DNA of 43,847 nucleotides from Candidatus Bathyarchaeota archaeon. GTDB taxonomy: Archaea; Thermoproteota; Bathyarchaeia; TCS64. The DNA lies in assembly GCA_016783485.1 (NCBI GenBank), contig JADHWM010000007.1, forward strand, positions 1-43,847. The letters are read 5' to 3'. The position numbers were made by a program, and so were the translations under genes. The notes beneath the pieces are model-generated. The model ran no database searches, was not told where the DNA came from, and saw only the letters and a program-made list of their open reading frames with translations. Shown piece by piece: positions 1-8,219 of this stretch (positions within the stretch are counted from its first letter, which is position 1; each line of letters starts with the position of its first letter).

Positions 1-193
1 AGTGGCAGTGCATGTCGATGAAGCCCGGGGAGACGACGAGTCCCTTGGCGTCGTAGACCGTATCCGCCTTGGAGGCGGGAAGCCTCGTGTTTATGGCGTC
101 GATCCTGCCTTCGGCGATGGCGACATCGGCCTTGAACCACGGAGCCCCCGTGCCGTCGACCACGAACCCGTTCTTGATAAGGTAATCCCACAT
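1..193 (-). CDS. Amidohydrolase, D-aminoacylase-like, N-terminal fragment
   Basis: The leftward reading starts at the ATG at 193 and runs off the window, so only about 64 residues are visible. It opens with a short beta-strand segment (MWDYLIKNGFVVDGTG), continues through a typical amidohydrolase N-terminal beta-sandwich, and reaches GFIDMHCH, which carries the first HxH metal ligands of the family. The opening resembles N-acyl-D-amino-acid deacylases and D-aminoacylases, which hydrolyse N-acylated or ureido compounds. The substrate cannot be decided from this fragment. An AT-rich TATA-like box lies about 36 bases upstream of the ATG. The long rightward reading at the same place is only its antisense shadow. 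Confidence 0.8.
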   Translation of the reverse strand, partial: MWDYLIKNGFVVDGTGAPWFKADVAIAEGRIDAINTRLPASKADTVYDAKGLVVSPGFIDMHCH

Positions 194-221
194 AATCGAT
201 CAATCCTGATGAGCCGTATGA

Positions 222-236
222 CGATAATTAATTTTC
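222..236 (-). promoter_or_regulatory. TATA-like box for the amidohydrolase gene
   Basis: On the minus strand this reads AAAATTAATTATC, an isolated AT-rich block in a GC-rich genome. It is centred about 36 bases upstream of the ATG at 193, the spacing expected for an archaeal promoter with a short leader. Confidence 0.5.
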
Positions 237-352
237 TACGGGATGAGCCCACAAAAGGGGATTGAACAGGTGTTTTGCCCTCAGTTGTTCAGTATCAGCG
301 TCGGTCCCTTGGGTCCCCCGAAGAATTTGAGCACGAGAAAGACTGTTGAGGG

Positions 353-1345
353 CTAAAAGTCCCTCTCCATCAGCGTCAACTTCCGGTAGCCGCCCCTCTC
401 GGAGGCGATCTCGTAGATCCTGTTTGCGAGGAACACGTCCTCGAGGGCGAGGCCGATGTTGATGGCGAGGATCCTCTCCCGGGGGTTCTCCCTCCCGGGC
501 TTCATGCCGCTGACCACCTCCCCCAGCTCGGCGTGCAGCTCGGGCAACCCGTCCGGGAACGCTCCCTGCTCAGTGTAATAAACGGTCTGGTCCCAGCTGT
601 CCGTGATGAACTTGTCGGCGCCCAGGATCGCGTCCCCGTACCACGCCCTGCTCGCCTCTATTCCGAAGCCGAGGCACCCGGGCTCGAACCACTCGTCCTT
701 GACGAGGGGCTCCTCGAGCCTCTGAGTCGCGGTGAGGAGGATGTCCGAGCCCCGGGCCACCTCCCGGACGCTCTCGCAGATCTCGATATCCACGCCCGCC
801 TTCTCGGAGAGGTCGTCCCTGTAGCGCTCCATCGCAGCCCTGTTGATGTCGAAGACCTTGACACGGCTGAGGCCGGGCACCACCTCCTTGAGGGCGAGGA
901 GATTCATCCTCCCCTGGACGCCGCAGCCCACCACACCCAGGACCTCCGAGTCGTCCCTGGCGCAGAACTTGGCGGTTACAGCCGTCACGGCGGCGGTGCG
1001 GACGGCGGTGATCCATCTGCAGTCCATCACCGCGAGGGGCACCCCGGTCTCCATGTCGTTGACGATCATCACCCCGAGGATCTGGGGGAGGCCCCGCGCC
1101 CTGTTCGACGGGTATCCGCTCACCCACTTCAGCCCCCCTATCCCGAGCCCTTCGAAGTAGGCGGGCATAGCGTGGATGAAAGAATCCGACCTGGAGTGGA
1201 TCCCCGGCTTCGGGGGGTTCTCCACCCGACCCTTCCCGTGCTCATACAGCCCCTTCTCGATGAGGCCGATGACCTCCCCGAGGCCGATCCCCAGGTCCAG
1301 GATCTCCTCTTGGGAGAGATAGAGCATCTCGACGCGCTTCACCAT
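353..1345 (-). CDS. Ornithine cyclodeaminase / mu-crystallin family protein
   Basis: A full-length 330-residue member of the ornithine cyclodeaminase/mu-crystallin/archaeal alanine dehydrogenase family, which uses NAD(P)(H) in imine or amino-acid redox chemistry. The N-terminal half has the substrate lysine in GLKW (about residue 73) and the ITAVRTAA signature (112-119). The Rossmann glycine motif GCGVQG lies at about 140-145. Members make proline from ornithine, interconvert pyruvate and alanine, or reduce cyclic imines, and sequence alone does not separate these. A GAGGGA ribosome site lies just before the ATG at 1345. An arginine/ornithine link is possible because a carbamoyltransferase-like gene and class III aminotransferases lie elsewhere in the window, but they are not adjacent. 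Confidence 0.85.
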   Translation of the reverse strand: MVKRVEMLYLSQEEILDLGIGLGEVIGLIEKGLYEHGKGRVENPPKPGIHSRSDSFIHAMPAYFEGLGIGGLKWVSGYPSNRARGLPQILGVMIVNDMETGVPLAVMDCRWITAVRTAAVTAVTAKFCARDDSEVLGVVGCGVQGRMNLLALKEVVPGLSRVKVFDINRAAMERYRDDLSEKAGVDIEICESVREVARGSDILLTATQRLEEPLVKDEWFEPGCLGFGIEASRAWYGDAILGADKFITDSWDQTVYYTEQGAFPDGLPELHAELGEVVSGMKPGRENPRERILAINIGLALEDVFLANRIYEIASERGGYRKLTLMERDF

Positions 1346-1505
1346 GGTCCCTCGTTACCGATCTAGCCTCACCGAGTTTGTAAGCCTTTATTCATTTTGT
1401 CGAGGCGAGGCCAACATGAGTGAAAATCTATACTTCTAGTATTGATTTGGGGTATTTACGATACGTATCTATGACAGGTCTCAAACCTTCATGGATGATA
1501 AATAG

Positions 1506-1585
1506 CGGGTCCGCGGAGACCCGGTGCGCGCGAGTTAAATGTTGTCCGCTGGACCCACCTCTTGAAGGCGGACACCTCGCGCGCA
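1506..1585. other. Nested inverted repeats, possible structured RNA or terminator
   Basis: Three complementary pairs are packed into 80 bases. CGGGTC (1506-1511) pairs with GACCCG (1518-1523). TGCGCGCGAG (1525-1534) pairs perfectly over 10 bases with CTCGCGCGCA (1576-1585). Inside that, GTCCGC (1544-1549) pairs with GCGGAC (1568-1573). The first hairpin loop, CGCGGA, could also pair with TCCGC at 1545-1549, making an alternative fold. The block begins five bases beyond the stop of the leftward small membrane protein gene and lies upstream of the leftward reductase gene. A terminator, leader element or small RNA are all possible. I recognise no known RNA family. Confidence 0.5.
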
Positions 1586-1589
1586 AATC

Positions 1590-1775
1590 TCAAGTTTTCC
1601 TGAACTTCCATATAGCGAAGGCGCCCACTACGATCATCGCCAGGAAAGCGATGCCCTGAGACCCCAGGGATCTGGCGTAGTTCCCCCGCTGGAGGACGTC
1701 CCAGTAGACCACGAGAAGGGTCAGCAAGAAGACGGCGAAGCAGAAGATGAGGAAACCCCGGAACGAGATGTACAT
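1590..1775 (-). CDS. Small two-helix membrane protein, unknown function
   Basis: A 61-residue reading from the ATG at 1775. It has two strongly hydrophobic stretches (about residues 6-26 and 40-55) separated by a short polar loop with arginines, and a basic C-terminal tail (KFRKT). This pattern is what a two-pass membrane protein would show and is unlikely by chance. No clear ribosome site precedes it. An overlapping 96-residue frame starting at 1779 has a less protein-like composition and is not chosen. No family is recognised. A nested inverted repeat follows the stop codon directly. Confidence 0.5.
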   Translation of the reverse strand: MYISFRGFLIFCFAVFLLTLLVVYWDVLQRGNYARSLGSQGIAFLAMIVVGAFAIWKFRKT

Positions 1776-1864
1776 CCAAAAAGTCTACAGTCAGGCTACG
1801 GTTAAGCCCACTGGTCCCGGGCGACTCGATAATGCTAAGTATAGAATATACAACGGGGAGATGA

Positions 1865-2710
1865 GTGTCAATTTTGAAGGATAAGATCGAGTATGAAGTA
1901 GTGGAGGGCTGGGACAGGCTCCCCGAGGGATGGGTCTACACCCAGGTCGCCGGGGTGAGCGTCGACTCCAGGGACAGAGTCTACGTCCTCAACAGGGGGG
2001 AGCACCCCATCATCGTCTACGAGAAGGACGGCACGTTCATCGGGTCCTGGGGCGAGGGGATGTTCCAGAACGCCCATGGGGCCTACATCGACGAGAAAGA
2101 CCACATCTACTGCGTCGACAGGGACCGCCACGTCCTCTGGAAGTTCACCACCGACGGGGAGCTCCTCATGACCATCGGGAACGTGGACCAGGCGGCCGAC
2201 GGGGAGCCCTTCAACCTCCCCACCGACGTCGCCCTCGCCCCCGACGGGGGCATCTACGTCTCCGACGGTTATGGGAACAACCGGGTCCACAGGTTCTCCC
2301 CCGAAGGGGAGCTCCTCTTCTCCTGGGGGGAGCCCGGGGAGGGCCCCGGCCAGTTCAACCTCCCCCACGGCATCTGGGTCAGAGGGGGGAAGGTCTACGT
2401 CGCTGACCGGCAGAACCACAGGATCCAGATATTCACCCCGGAGGGGGAGTACATAGATGAGTGGGGGGGCTTCAAGCAGCCATGCGACCTCTCCATCGAC
2501 GAGGCGGGCATCGTCTACGTCCCCGAGCTCCAGGGCAGGGTGAGCATCCTCAACCTCGACGGGGAGATCCTCACCCGCATCGGGGACGAGAGGAGCAAGG
2601 AGCCGGGCCTATTCTACGCCCCCCACTGCACCTGGACCGACTCCGAGGGCAGCCTTTACGTGGGGGAGGTCCTCGAGGGGCAGCGTATCCAAAAGTTCGC
2701 CAGGAAATAG
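1865..2710 (+). CDS. NHL-type six-bladed beta-propeller protein
   Basis: 281 residues made of repeated blades with the pattern VDSRDRVYVLNRG, IDEKDHIYCVDRD, LAPDGGIYVSDGYGNNRVHRFS and KVYVADRQNHRIQIFTPEGEY. This is typical of NHL-repeat propellers and resembles the catalytic domain of peptidyl-alpha-hydroxyglycine lyase and SMP-30-like lactonases. The asparagine-histidine-arginine turns at each blade end fit this family. There is no signal peptide, so it is probably cytoplasmic. The start is the GTG at 1865, preceded by GGGGAG; an AT-rich box sits near 1838-1851. The dehydrogenase gene follows after 11 bases with a strong ribosome site, so the two are likely co-transcribed. A lactonase acting on the product of that dehydrogenase is a reasonable guess, not shown. 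Confidence 0.8.
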   Translation: MSILKDKIEYEVVEGWDRLPEGWVYTQVAGVSVDSRDRVYVLNRGEHPIIVYEKDGTFIGSWGEGMFQNAHGAYIDEKDHIYCVDRDRHVLWKFTTDGELLMTIGNVDQAADGEPFNLPTDVALAPDGGIYVSDGYGNNRVHRFSPEGELLFSWGEPGEGPGQFNLPHGIWVRGGKVYVADRQNHRIQIFTPEGEYIDEWGGFKQPCDLSIDEAGIVYVPELQGRVSILNLDGEILTRIGDERSKEPGLFYAPHCTWTDSEGSLYVGEVLEGQRIQKFARK

Positions 2711-2721
2711 GAGGAGAAGGA

Positions 2722-3846
2722 ATGCCCAGGAAGTACACCATACTGGCCCTGGTCGGGGACGGCATCGCGGAGGAGATAGTCCCCGAGGCCGTCAAGGCCC
2801 TCGAGGCCGCCCGGGACAGGTACGGCTTCGACTACGAGCTCATCGGGCCACACGATTTCGGTGCCCAGTACTACGTGGACCACGACATGGAGGCGGGCTG
2901 GGACCCCGCGATCACCCCGGAGCTCCTGAAGGAGGTGGACTGCTGGTTCAAGGGCCCCGTGGGGCTCCCCCAGTGGCTCGGGAAGCTCCCGGGCCCCTAC
3001 CTCCCCATCAACCAGAGGCCCGACCTCGACGTCTACGCCAACATCAGGCCCTGCAGGCTCCGGCCCGGGGTCGAGGGGGTCCTGAAGGGACGGGAGCCCG
3101 GGGACATCGACTTCATCGTCCTCCGGGAGAACACGGAGCACATGTATGCCAGGGTTGGCGGCACATTAAGCAGGGCCGGGGAAGCGGAGCTCGCCGTGGA
3201 CAACTACATCCAGACCCGGAAAGGCTGCGAGAGGATCATAAAGTTCGGATTCGAGCTCGCCCGCTCAGGGGACTACAAGGGACGCGCCGGGGCTCCCGCG
3301 GACGGGGTGAAGAGGCTCACCTGCAGCGCCAAGTGGGGCATCTGCCGGGGAGACAACCTCTTCAAGGCGGTCTTCGAGGAGCAGGCCCCCGGGAACCCTG
3401 ACATCGAGGCCGACTACGCCTGGATCGACGCCTGGAGCTACTGGGCCATCATGAAGCCCGACTACTACGACGTCGTGGTGATGCCCAACCAGTACGGGGA
3501 CATCATGTCCGACATGTCCGGGGCCCTCCAGGGGAGCATGGGGATGGCGGGGAGCATCAACGCCGGGGACCGCCACTGCTTCGCCGAGGCCACCCACGGA
3601 TCCGCTCCCGACATCGCAGGCCAGGGGATCTCCAACCCCACATCCCTCATCCTCAGCGTCGGGATGATGCTAAACTGGCTGGGGGACCAGAGGGGCGACG
3701 ACAGACTCAAAGATGCCTGGAAAGGCATCGATAAGGCGGTGGACGATGTCCTCATCGAGGACAGGGTCAGGACGCCCGATCTCGGCGGAAAAAATGGCAC
3801 CCATGAATTCGGGGACGCCGTCGCGGAGGCGATCACCGGAGCCTGA
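2722..3846 (+). CDS. Isocitrate/isopropylmalate dehydrogenase family protein
   Basis: 374 residues from the ATG at 2722, which follows GGAGGAGAAGG immediately after the propeller gene. It is a beta-hydroxyacid oxidative decarboxylase of the IDH/IPMDH/tartrate dehydrogenase fold. GDGI (12-15), the arginines of NIRPCRLRPG (108-117), RENTE (135-139), the lysine in SAKWGICRGDNLF (about 204), the metal-binding aspartates in DAWSYW and NQYGDIMSD, and HGSAPDIAGQGISNP (292-306) are all in the right order. The loop after RENTE (HMYARVGG) and the KWG segment differ from standard LeuB and Icd proteins, so the substrate is uncertain; tartrate, a homo- or methyl-malate, or a sugar-acid product are options. 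A longer frame from 2461 overlaps the upstream gene and is rejected because of the ribosome site. Confidence 0.85.
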   Translation: MPRKYTILALVGDGIAEEIVPEAVKALEAARDRYGFDYELIGPHDFGAQYYVDHDMEAGWDPAITPELLKEVDCWFKGPVGLPQWLGKLPGPYLPINQRPDLDVYANIRPCRLRPGVEGVLKGREPGDIDFIVLRENTEHMYARVGGTLSRAGEAELAVDNYIQTRKGCERIIKFGFELARSGDYKGRAGAPADGVKRLTCSAKWGICRGDNLFKAVFEEQAPGNPDIEADYAWIDAWSYWAIMKPDYYDVVVMPNQYGDIMSDMSGALQGSMGMAGSINAGDRHCFAEATHGSAPDIAGQGISNPTSLILSVGMMLNWLGDQRGDDRLKDAWKGIDKAVDDVLIEDRVRTPDLGGKNGTHEFGDAVAEAITGA

Positions 3847-3854
3847 CGGGCTAC

Positions 3855-4751
3855 CTACCCTATTTCCGATATAAGTAAATCCACGACCAGTGCGGTGACG
3901 TCCCTCTCCGTGACGGTCTGGAGCCCCTGCCACCCCGGGGTGCTGTTGAGCTCGATGACGTAGGCCTCGCCGTCGTCCTCGGAGCGGAGGATGTCGACGC
4001 CGGAATACTCGAGGCCTATCGCGGCTGTCGCCTCGACGCTGAGCTCCGCCAGCTCCTCCTCGAGGTCGTAGGGCTCAGCCTTGCCTCCCGCGGAGATGTT
4101 GGTCTTCCAGTCGTCGGCGGTCCTCAGCATGGAGGCCACCACCGCCCCCCCGATGACGAAGGCCCTGATGTCCCTGTTCCCGTGGGGGATGTACTCCTGA
4201 ATGTAGTAGACCCCCTGGGTCATCTCGAGGGCCCTGAAGATGCGGTAGGCGACGTCCTCGTCGCTGACCCGGCTCATCCCCATCCCGAGGCTCCCGAAGA
4301 GAGGCTTCACCACGACGTCTCCTCCCAGTTCCTGGTAGGCTTTCATGGCCTCGTCGAACCTCTCGGTCACCACGGTCCGGGGGGTCTTGATGCCTGCGTC
4401 CTCGAGGCGGGCCGAGGTGTAGTACTTGTCCACGGCGATCTCGATGGCGTCGGGGGGGTTGAGGACGTAGACCCCGAGGTCCTTGAGGCGGTGGAGGACG
4501 TCCATCCTGTAGAAGACCCTCTCCGCGGTGCCCCCGGGGACCTTCCTCACTATGACGGCGTCGTAGTCGTCGATAGCGTAGCCCCGCACCGAGAGCCTCG
4601 GCTCCAGTCCGACTCCGGAGCGGAACCGGGTGGCTGGGAGGACGTAGGCCTCGGCGCCCCTGGCTTTGAGCTCGGCGGTGAGCCTCTCGACGTGCCACTC
4701 CTTGGGGTCCGACGCGACTATGCCTACCTTCAAACCTTCAGCCCGGCTCAT
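3855..4751 (-). CDS. RimK-like ATP-grasp glutamate ligase, probably cofactor-modifying
   Basis: 298 residues with an N-terminal pre-ATP-grasp domain and the ATP-grasp fold: KY at 109-110, VVVKPLFGSLGMGM (146-159, ATP-binding lysine 149), QEYIPHGNRDIRAFVIGG (185-202), TNISAGG (217-223) and the Mg site GEAYVIELNSTPG (261-273). RimK relatives add glutamate to a carboxylate; archaeal members include MptN (tetrahydromethanopterin) and CofF (F420). The gene is last in the fwd/ftr operon, its ATG overlapping the fwdC stop in an ATGA, so glutamylation of tetrahydromethanopterin or methanofuran is the most likely role. That role is inferred from context. Ribosomal S6 or LysX-like activity is less likely. 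Confidence 0.82.
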   Translation of the reverse strand: MSRAEGLKVGIVASDPKEWHVERLTAELKARGAEAYVLPATRFRSGVGLEPRLSVRGYAIDDYDAVIVRKVPGGTAERVFYRMDVLHRLKDLGVYVLNPPDAIEIAVDKYYTSARLEDAGIKTPRTVVTERFDEAMKAYQELGGDVVVKPLFGSLGMGMSRVSDEDVAYRIFRALEMTQGVYYIQEYIPHGNRDIRAFVIGGAVVASMLRTADDWKTNISAGGKAEPYDLEEELAELSVEATAAIGLEYSGVDILRSEDDGEAYVIELNSTPGWQGLQTVTERDVTALVVDLLISEIG

Positions 4752-5587
4752 GGTTCGACTACTAGTATCTCCGCGGTCCCGCCCACGGCGATGTCCCCCC
4801 GGTACCTCTTGAAGGAGGCCTCGAGGAATTTCCCCGCGGCCTCGATCCCGAGCTGGTCACGGAGCTGGCGGAGGTAGAGCTTCATGAAGTCGGGGCGGAA
4901 GGTGGTGTCGTAGACGTAGGTGGGCAGGATGGACTCGACCCCCCCGAAGCAGGCGATGAATCCCCCGTTCCCCTTCGCCTCGGCCCCGAACCTCCTCGCG
5001 ACCTTACCGAAGACGAATACCTCGCCCCCGTTCATGTGTACCCCCAGGAAGGAATCGACGTTTCCGTGGATGATGAGCATCCCCCGGCGCATGAAGGCCC
5101 CGGCTTCGAGTCCGACGTCTCCTCCCACCACGATGACTCCCCCGGTCATCCCCTCGGGGCTCCCCCGGTAGGCGGCGCCGAGCTGGTGGCCCGCATCTCC
5201 GTGGATGCGCAGTAGGCCTCCCTTCATCTCGGCCCCGGCCCAGTTGGATGCGGAGCCGGTGACGATGAGCTCTCCGCCCTCCATCTCGGCCCCGGCGTGC
5301 ATCCCGACGCAGCCCTCCACGATGAGGCGGCCGGCGGTCATGCCCGCCCCGATGTACTTGACGTTCCCACACTCCCCCTGGATGGCGACTAGCTGGTCGG
5401 AGGGGGTCTCGGCGGTCTCGCCCTTCACGTCGAAGTAGTCCCCGAGCTCGTGTACGGTGTTGCCGACGTAGACGGGGAGGGCCTTGACCTCCTTGAGAGT
5501 CTTCCCGGCCACGGAGTCGGGTGTGATCACCTCGGCCTCCAGGGGCAGCTCCGGGAGCTTCTTCGGCTTGAGTACGAGCTCCTTCAT
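4748..5587 (-). CDS. fwdC: Formylmethanofuran dehydrogenase subunit C
   Basis: 279 residues of the GXGXG beta-helix family shared with the C-terminal domain of glutamate synthase. The repeating pattern of glycine pairs with alternating hydrophobics (VEGCVGMHAGAEMEGG, VTGSASNWAGAEMKGG, HGDAGHQLGAAY, VGGDVGLEAGAFMRRG, HGNVDSFLGVHMNGG) runs from about residue 85 to 215. In the known Fwd complex this subunit scaffolds the catalytic A and B subunits. It begins 1 base beyond the ftr stop and overlaps the ATP-grasp gene by four bases. Confidence 0.95.
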   Translation of the reverse strand: MKELVLKPKKLPELPLEAEVITPDSVAGKTLKEVKALPVYVGNTVHELGDYFDVKGETAETPSDQLVAIQGECGNVKYIGAGMTAGRLIVEGCVGMHAGAEMEGGELIVTGSASNWAGAEMKGGLLRIHGDAGHQLGAAYRGSPEGMTGGVIVVGGDVGLEAGAFMRRGMLIIHGNVDSFLGVHMNGGEVFVFGKVARRFGAEAKGNGGFIACFGGVESILPTYVYDTTFRPDFMKLYLRQLRDQLGIEAAGKFLEASFKRYRGDIAVGGTAEILVVEP

Positions 5588-5588
5588 C

Positions 5589-6515
5589 TCATTCCACCCC
5601 CAGGGCGTCCTTGAGCCCCATCTGGAACTTGCCGAGCTTCCCGGCGAAGTTGACTGCCGTGATCCACTTGATTCCCTCCACCTCTGTAGCAGCCCTGATG
5701 CCTGCCGCCATGGCCTTCATCACCGAGGGCTCGTCGAGGCCGTTGAGCACCACCTCGAGGACCGAGTTGCACCCCGGGGGCACCTGGGAGTCCGGGGAGG
5801 TGTGCTTGATCGCGGGGCAGAACGGCGTGTTCGTGGAGGCCTTCAGGAACGCGTAGGTGCTCCCCACCTTGCTCCCGCTCCTGCAGAGCCCCCCGGGGAA
5901 CGGGGTGATGACCCCGGGGACCTCTAGGATCGCCTCCACGGCCCTCTCGGAGGCCTCGAGGGTCGCGTCCTCGTTCTCCCCCATTATCAGGAAGTTGCCC
6001 CCGGCCACGGCCCTCACGGCGCCGAACTTGGCCTCGGCGAGGAACTCCCCCTCCATGACGGGGATCCTCCAGAACCGTTGGCGCTCCCCCCAGCCGTCCC
6101 CCATCCGCATCTTCACCTGGTAGCCGTCCCCGAAGAACCTGAGGCTCGCCCCCACGTCCAGCATGTCGTCGGCCTCCTCCTCGGGGATGCCGTTGTATAT
6201 CGCGGTGGTGGGGCAGGTGAGGACGCACTGCCCGATCCTGTTGAGCATCGGCGTCGCGAGGCGCGTCTTGGAGAACCCGAAGACCATCACCGAGACCCCG
6301 GGGCGGCCGTCAGGCGTCTCCTCGGGAGGAACCTGCCGCTCTATCCCCGCCTCGCAGTCGCACGCGATGACGCTGGTCGCGAAGCCCGTCATCTCCCTCG
6401 CGGCGATGTTCGCCCATTTCCGGTTCTTCGCCGTGATGATGATCCTGGCGCCCCACATCCCGAAGCCCTCGGCGAAGGTGTCCTCGATGCCTACGCCGTT
6501 CAGCGTGAAGCTCAT
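5589..6515 (-). CDS. ftr: Formylmethanofuran:tetrahydromethanopterin formyltransferase
   Basis: 308 residues. Ftr moves the formyl group from formylmethanofuran to N5 of tetrahydromethanopterin, the second step of the archaeal methyl branch. The opening FTLNGVGIEDTFAEGFGMWGAR is characteristic, as are the acidic loop MDVGASLRFFGDGYQ-type segment and the late PPGCNSVLEVVLNGL region. The start is the ATG at 6515: it follows GGGGAGGTG by a good distance and overlaps the fwdA stop in ATGA. A GTG at 6524 lies inside that ribosome site and is not chosen. The position between fwdA and fwdC couples production of formyltransferase to the dehydrogenase. Confidence 0.96.
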   Translation of the reverse strand: MSFTLNGVGIEDTFAEGFGMWGARIIITAKNRKWANIAAREMTGFATSVIACDCEAGIERQVPPEETPDGRPGVSVMVFGFSKTRLATPMLNRIGQCVLTCPTTAIYNGIPEEEADDMLDVGASLRFFGDGYQVKMRMGDGWGERQRFWRIPVMEGEFLAEAKFGAVRAVAGGNFLIMGENEDATLEASERAVEAILEVPGVITPFPGGLCRSGSKVGSTYAFLKASTNTPFCPAIKHTSPDSQVPPGCNSVLEVVLNGLDEPSVMKAMAAGIRAATEVEGIKWITAVNFAGKLGKFQMGLKDALGVE

Positions 6516-8218
6516 CGGGCCCACCTCCCCTTGGTCTCCATGCGGACCCCCGTCGGGAGGTATGCGTCCTCCACGGGGTAGTTCCTGAATCCCACGGTGT
6601 AGTACTTGTCGAAATCCGCCTCGATCTCCTTCATCACTTCAGCCTCCAGCTTCTCCGGTATCTTAGAGTCCACCCAGAAAGTGGAGCCCAGGGGCGTGGC
6701 CGTGACCACGCCGTCCTTAACCACGATCTCGCCCCCCTTGACGGTGTAGGCCGCCCTCGCCAGGGATTTCTCCAGGTCCCTGTACATGGAGGGCCTCCAG
6801 GCCGTGGGGTCGAGGTGGTAGACGGAGACGTCCCCGTCGGCGCCTATGCCCAGGTGGCCCTTGTCCTTGAGCCCCAGGGCCTTGGCGGTGGCCGCCCGGG
6901 TGACCGTGGCGATCTCGCCGAAGGTGTACTCCCTGTAGATGTTGGGGAGGGTGGTGCGCCTGAGCACGGATTTGTTCATCTCCCTCATGAGGTCTGTGCG
7001 GGCCTGGCGGCTCATGAGCCAGGAGATCACCGTCGGGTAGAAGGTGAAGGGCCCCCCGTTGGGGTGGTCGGTGGTCATGTAGACCCTCCACGGGTCCTCG
7101 ATGAGGAGCGCGAGCTCCAGCCCGATGCCCCACTGGATCGCGTTGGCCGGGTTGTCCTTCTTGAAAGTGTAGGGGACGACGCCGGCGCCGGCCTCCATCT
7201 CCACGTCGCTGTTCACCCACTTGTTCCCGGTGATGTTCCAGAGCCTGAACTGCCACGGACCGTCCCCTGTCATCGTCGTGGTGTCCGTGAATATGGCCTG
7301 GCCCAGGTCGAGGGTGACGTGCTCGTTGGCGTTGACGTACTTGGCGACCTTCGAGGCACCGGACTTTACGTTCATCCAGTTGTCCCCGTCCAAGGAGTTG
7401 AACTGGCAGTGGACCACGTGGACCGTCGCCTTCCTCCCGTCCGCGGGCCTGATCCCCTTCACGGCCTCCATGGTATCGATGGTGGTCTCGTAGTTCCCCG
7501 GCACCCCCAAGTTGTTGCAGTGGAGGTGGATGGTGTGGGGGAGCCCCAGCTCCTCGTTGGCCTGGGCCAGCATCGTGACGATCTGCCTCGGGGAGACCTC
7601 GTAGTTGTAGACCAGGTCGTCGAGGCCCCCGACGTTTTTGCCCCACTTCCAGTTCTCGACGCCCCCAGGGTTCACGATCTTCACGGCGTAGCCCCTCGTG
7701 GCCCTGAGGAGCCAGGAAATGAAGGCCTTGAGCTTCTCGAGGTCACCCTCCTTGACGTACTTGAGGGTGAAGTGGTTGTTCCCGAAGAGGGTGAACGCGG
7801 ACTTGTCGATTATCGGGGTGTCGTTGAGCTCCTCATGAACGTGGCGAGCCCCCAGGGGGGGCATCGCGGCCTCCATCACCGCCGTGTATCCCATCTGGGC
7901 GTACCTGTAGCCGGCGACGAAGGTGCTGGGGCAGCTGTAGCCCACCCCGGCGCGGGTCACCCGGGTCCTGGGGACAACGTCCTTCCTGTGGTCCTCGGGG
8001 CGCATGAGGCGCCCGATGTTGATCTTGGAGCCGGCGATGTGGCTGTGGAGATCGACCCCTCCGGCCATCACCAGCTTCCCCTTGGCGTCGATGACCTTCG
8101 CGTCCCTGCCCACCTTCTCCACCACCTTCCCGCCGCTGATGAGGACGTCCATCGCGTCCCCGTCGACGCCGTTCAGGGGGTCGTAGACGTATCCGCCTTT
8201 GATCTTCAGGTCTTCCAT
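6512..8218 (-). CDS. fwdA: Formylmethanofuran dehydrogenase subunit A
   Basis: 568 residues of the amidohydrolase superfamily. FwdA has a binuclear zinc site that condenses formate, delivered by an internal tunnel from FwdB, with methanofuran. Visible ligands: H58 and H60 in VDLHSHIAG, the likely carboxylated lysine K180 in GYAVKIVNPGG, H231 and H233 in IHLHCNN, H270 in VHVVHCQF, and the aspartate in TTDHPNGG. The start is the ATG at 8218, nine bases after AAGGAGG; an in-frame ATG at 8227 abuts that site and is unlikely. It starts just inside the end of fwdB and overlaps ftr by four bases. Confidence 0.96.
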   Translation of the reverse strand: MEDLKIKGGYVYDPLNGVDGDAMDVLISGGKVVEKVGRDAKVIDAKGKLVMAGGVDLHSHIAGSKINIGRLMRPEDHRKDVVPRTRVTRAGVGYSCPSTFVAGYRYAQMGYTAVMEAAMPPLGARHVHEELNDTPIIDKSAFTLFGNNHFTLKYVKEGDLEKLKAFISWLLRATRGYAVKIVNPGGVENWKWGKNVGGLDDLVYNYEVSPRQIVTMLAQANEELGLPHTIHLHCNNLGVPGNYETTIDTMEAVKGIRPADGRKATVHVVHCQFNSLDGDNWMNVKSGASKVAKYVNANEHVTLDLGQAIFTDTTTMTGDGPWQFRLWNITGNKWVNSDVEMEAGAGVVPYTFKKDNPANAIQWGIGLELALLIEDPWRVYMTTDHPNGGPFTFYPTVISWLMSRQARTDLMREMNKSVLRRTTLPNIYREYTFGEIATVTRAATAKALGLKDKGHLGIGADGDVSVYHLDPTAWRPSMYRDLEKSLARAAYTVKGGEIVVKDGVVTATPLGSTFWVDSKIPEKLEAEVMKEIEADFDKYYTVGFRNYPVEDAYLPTGVRMETKGRWAR

Positions 8219-8219
8219 C

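Noticed and set aside
1420-1659. 79-residue rightward reading frame over the nested inverted repeats
   Set aside because: No ribosome site, no protein-like pattern, and it overlaps both the palindromic block and the leftward small membrane gene.
2461-2721. N-terminal extension of the dehydrogenase into the propeller gene
   Set aside because: The ATG at 2722 has a strong ribosome site and begins at the conserved first strand; the extension is a histidine/arginine-rich shadow of the propeller gene.
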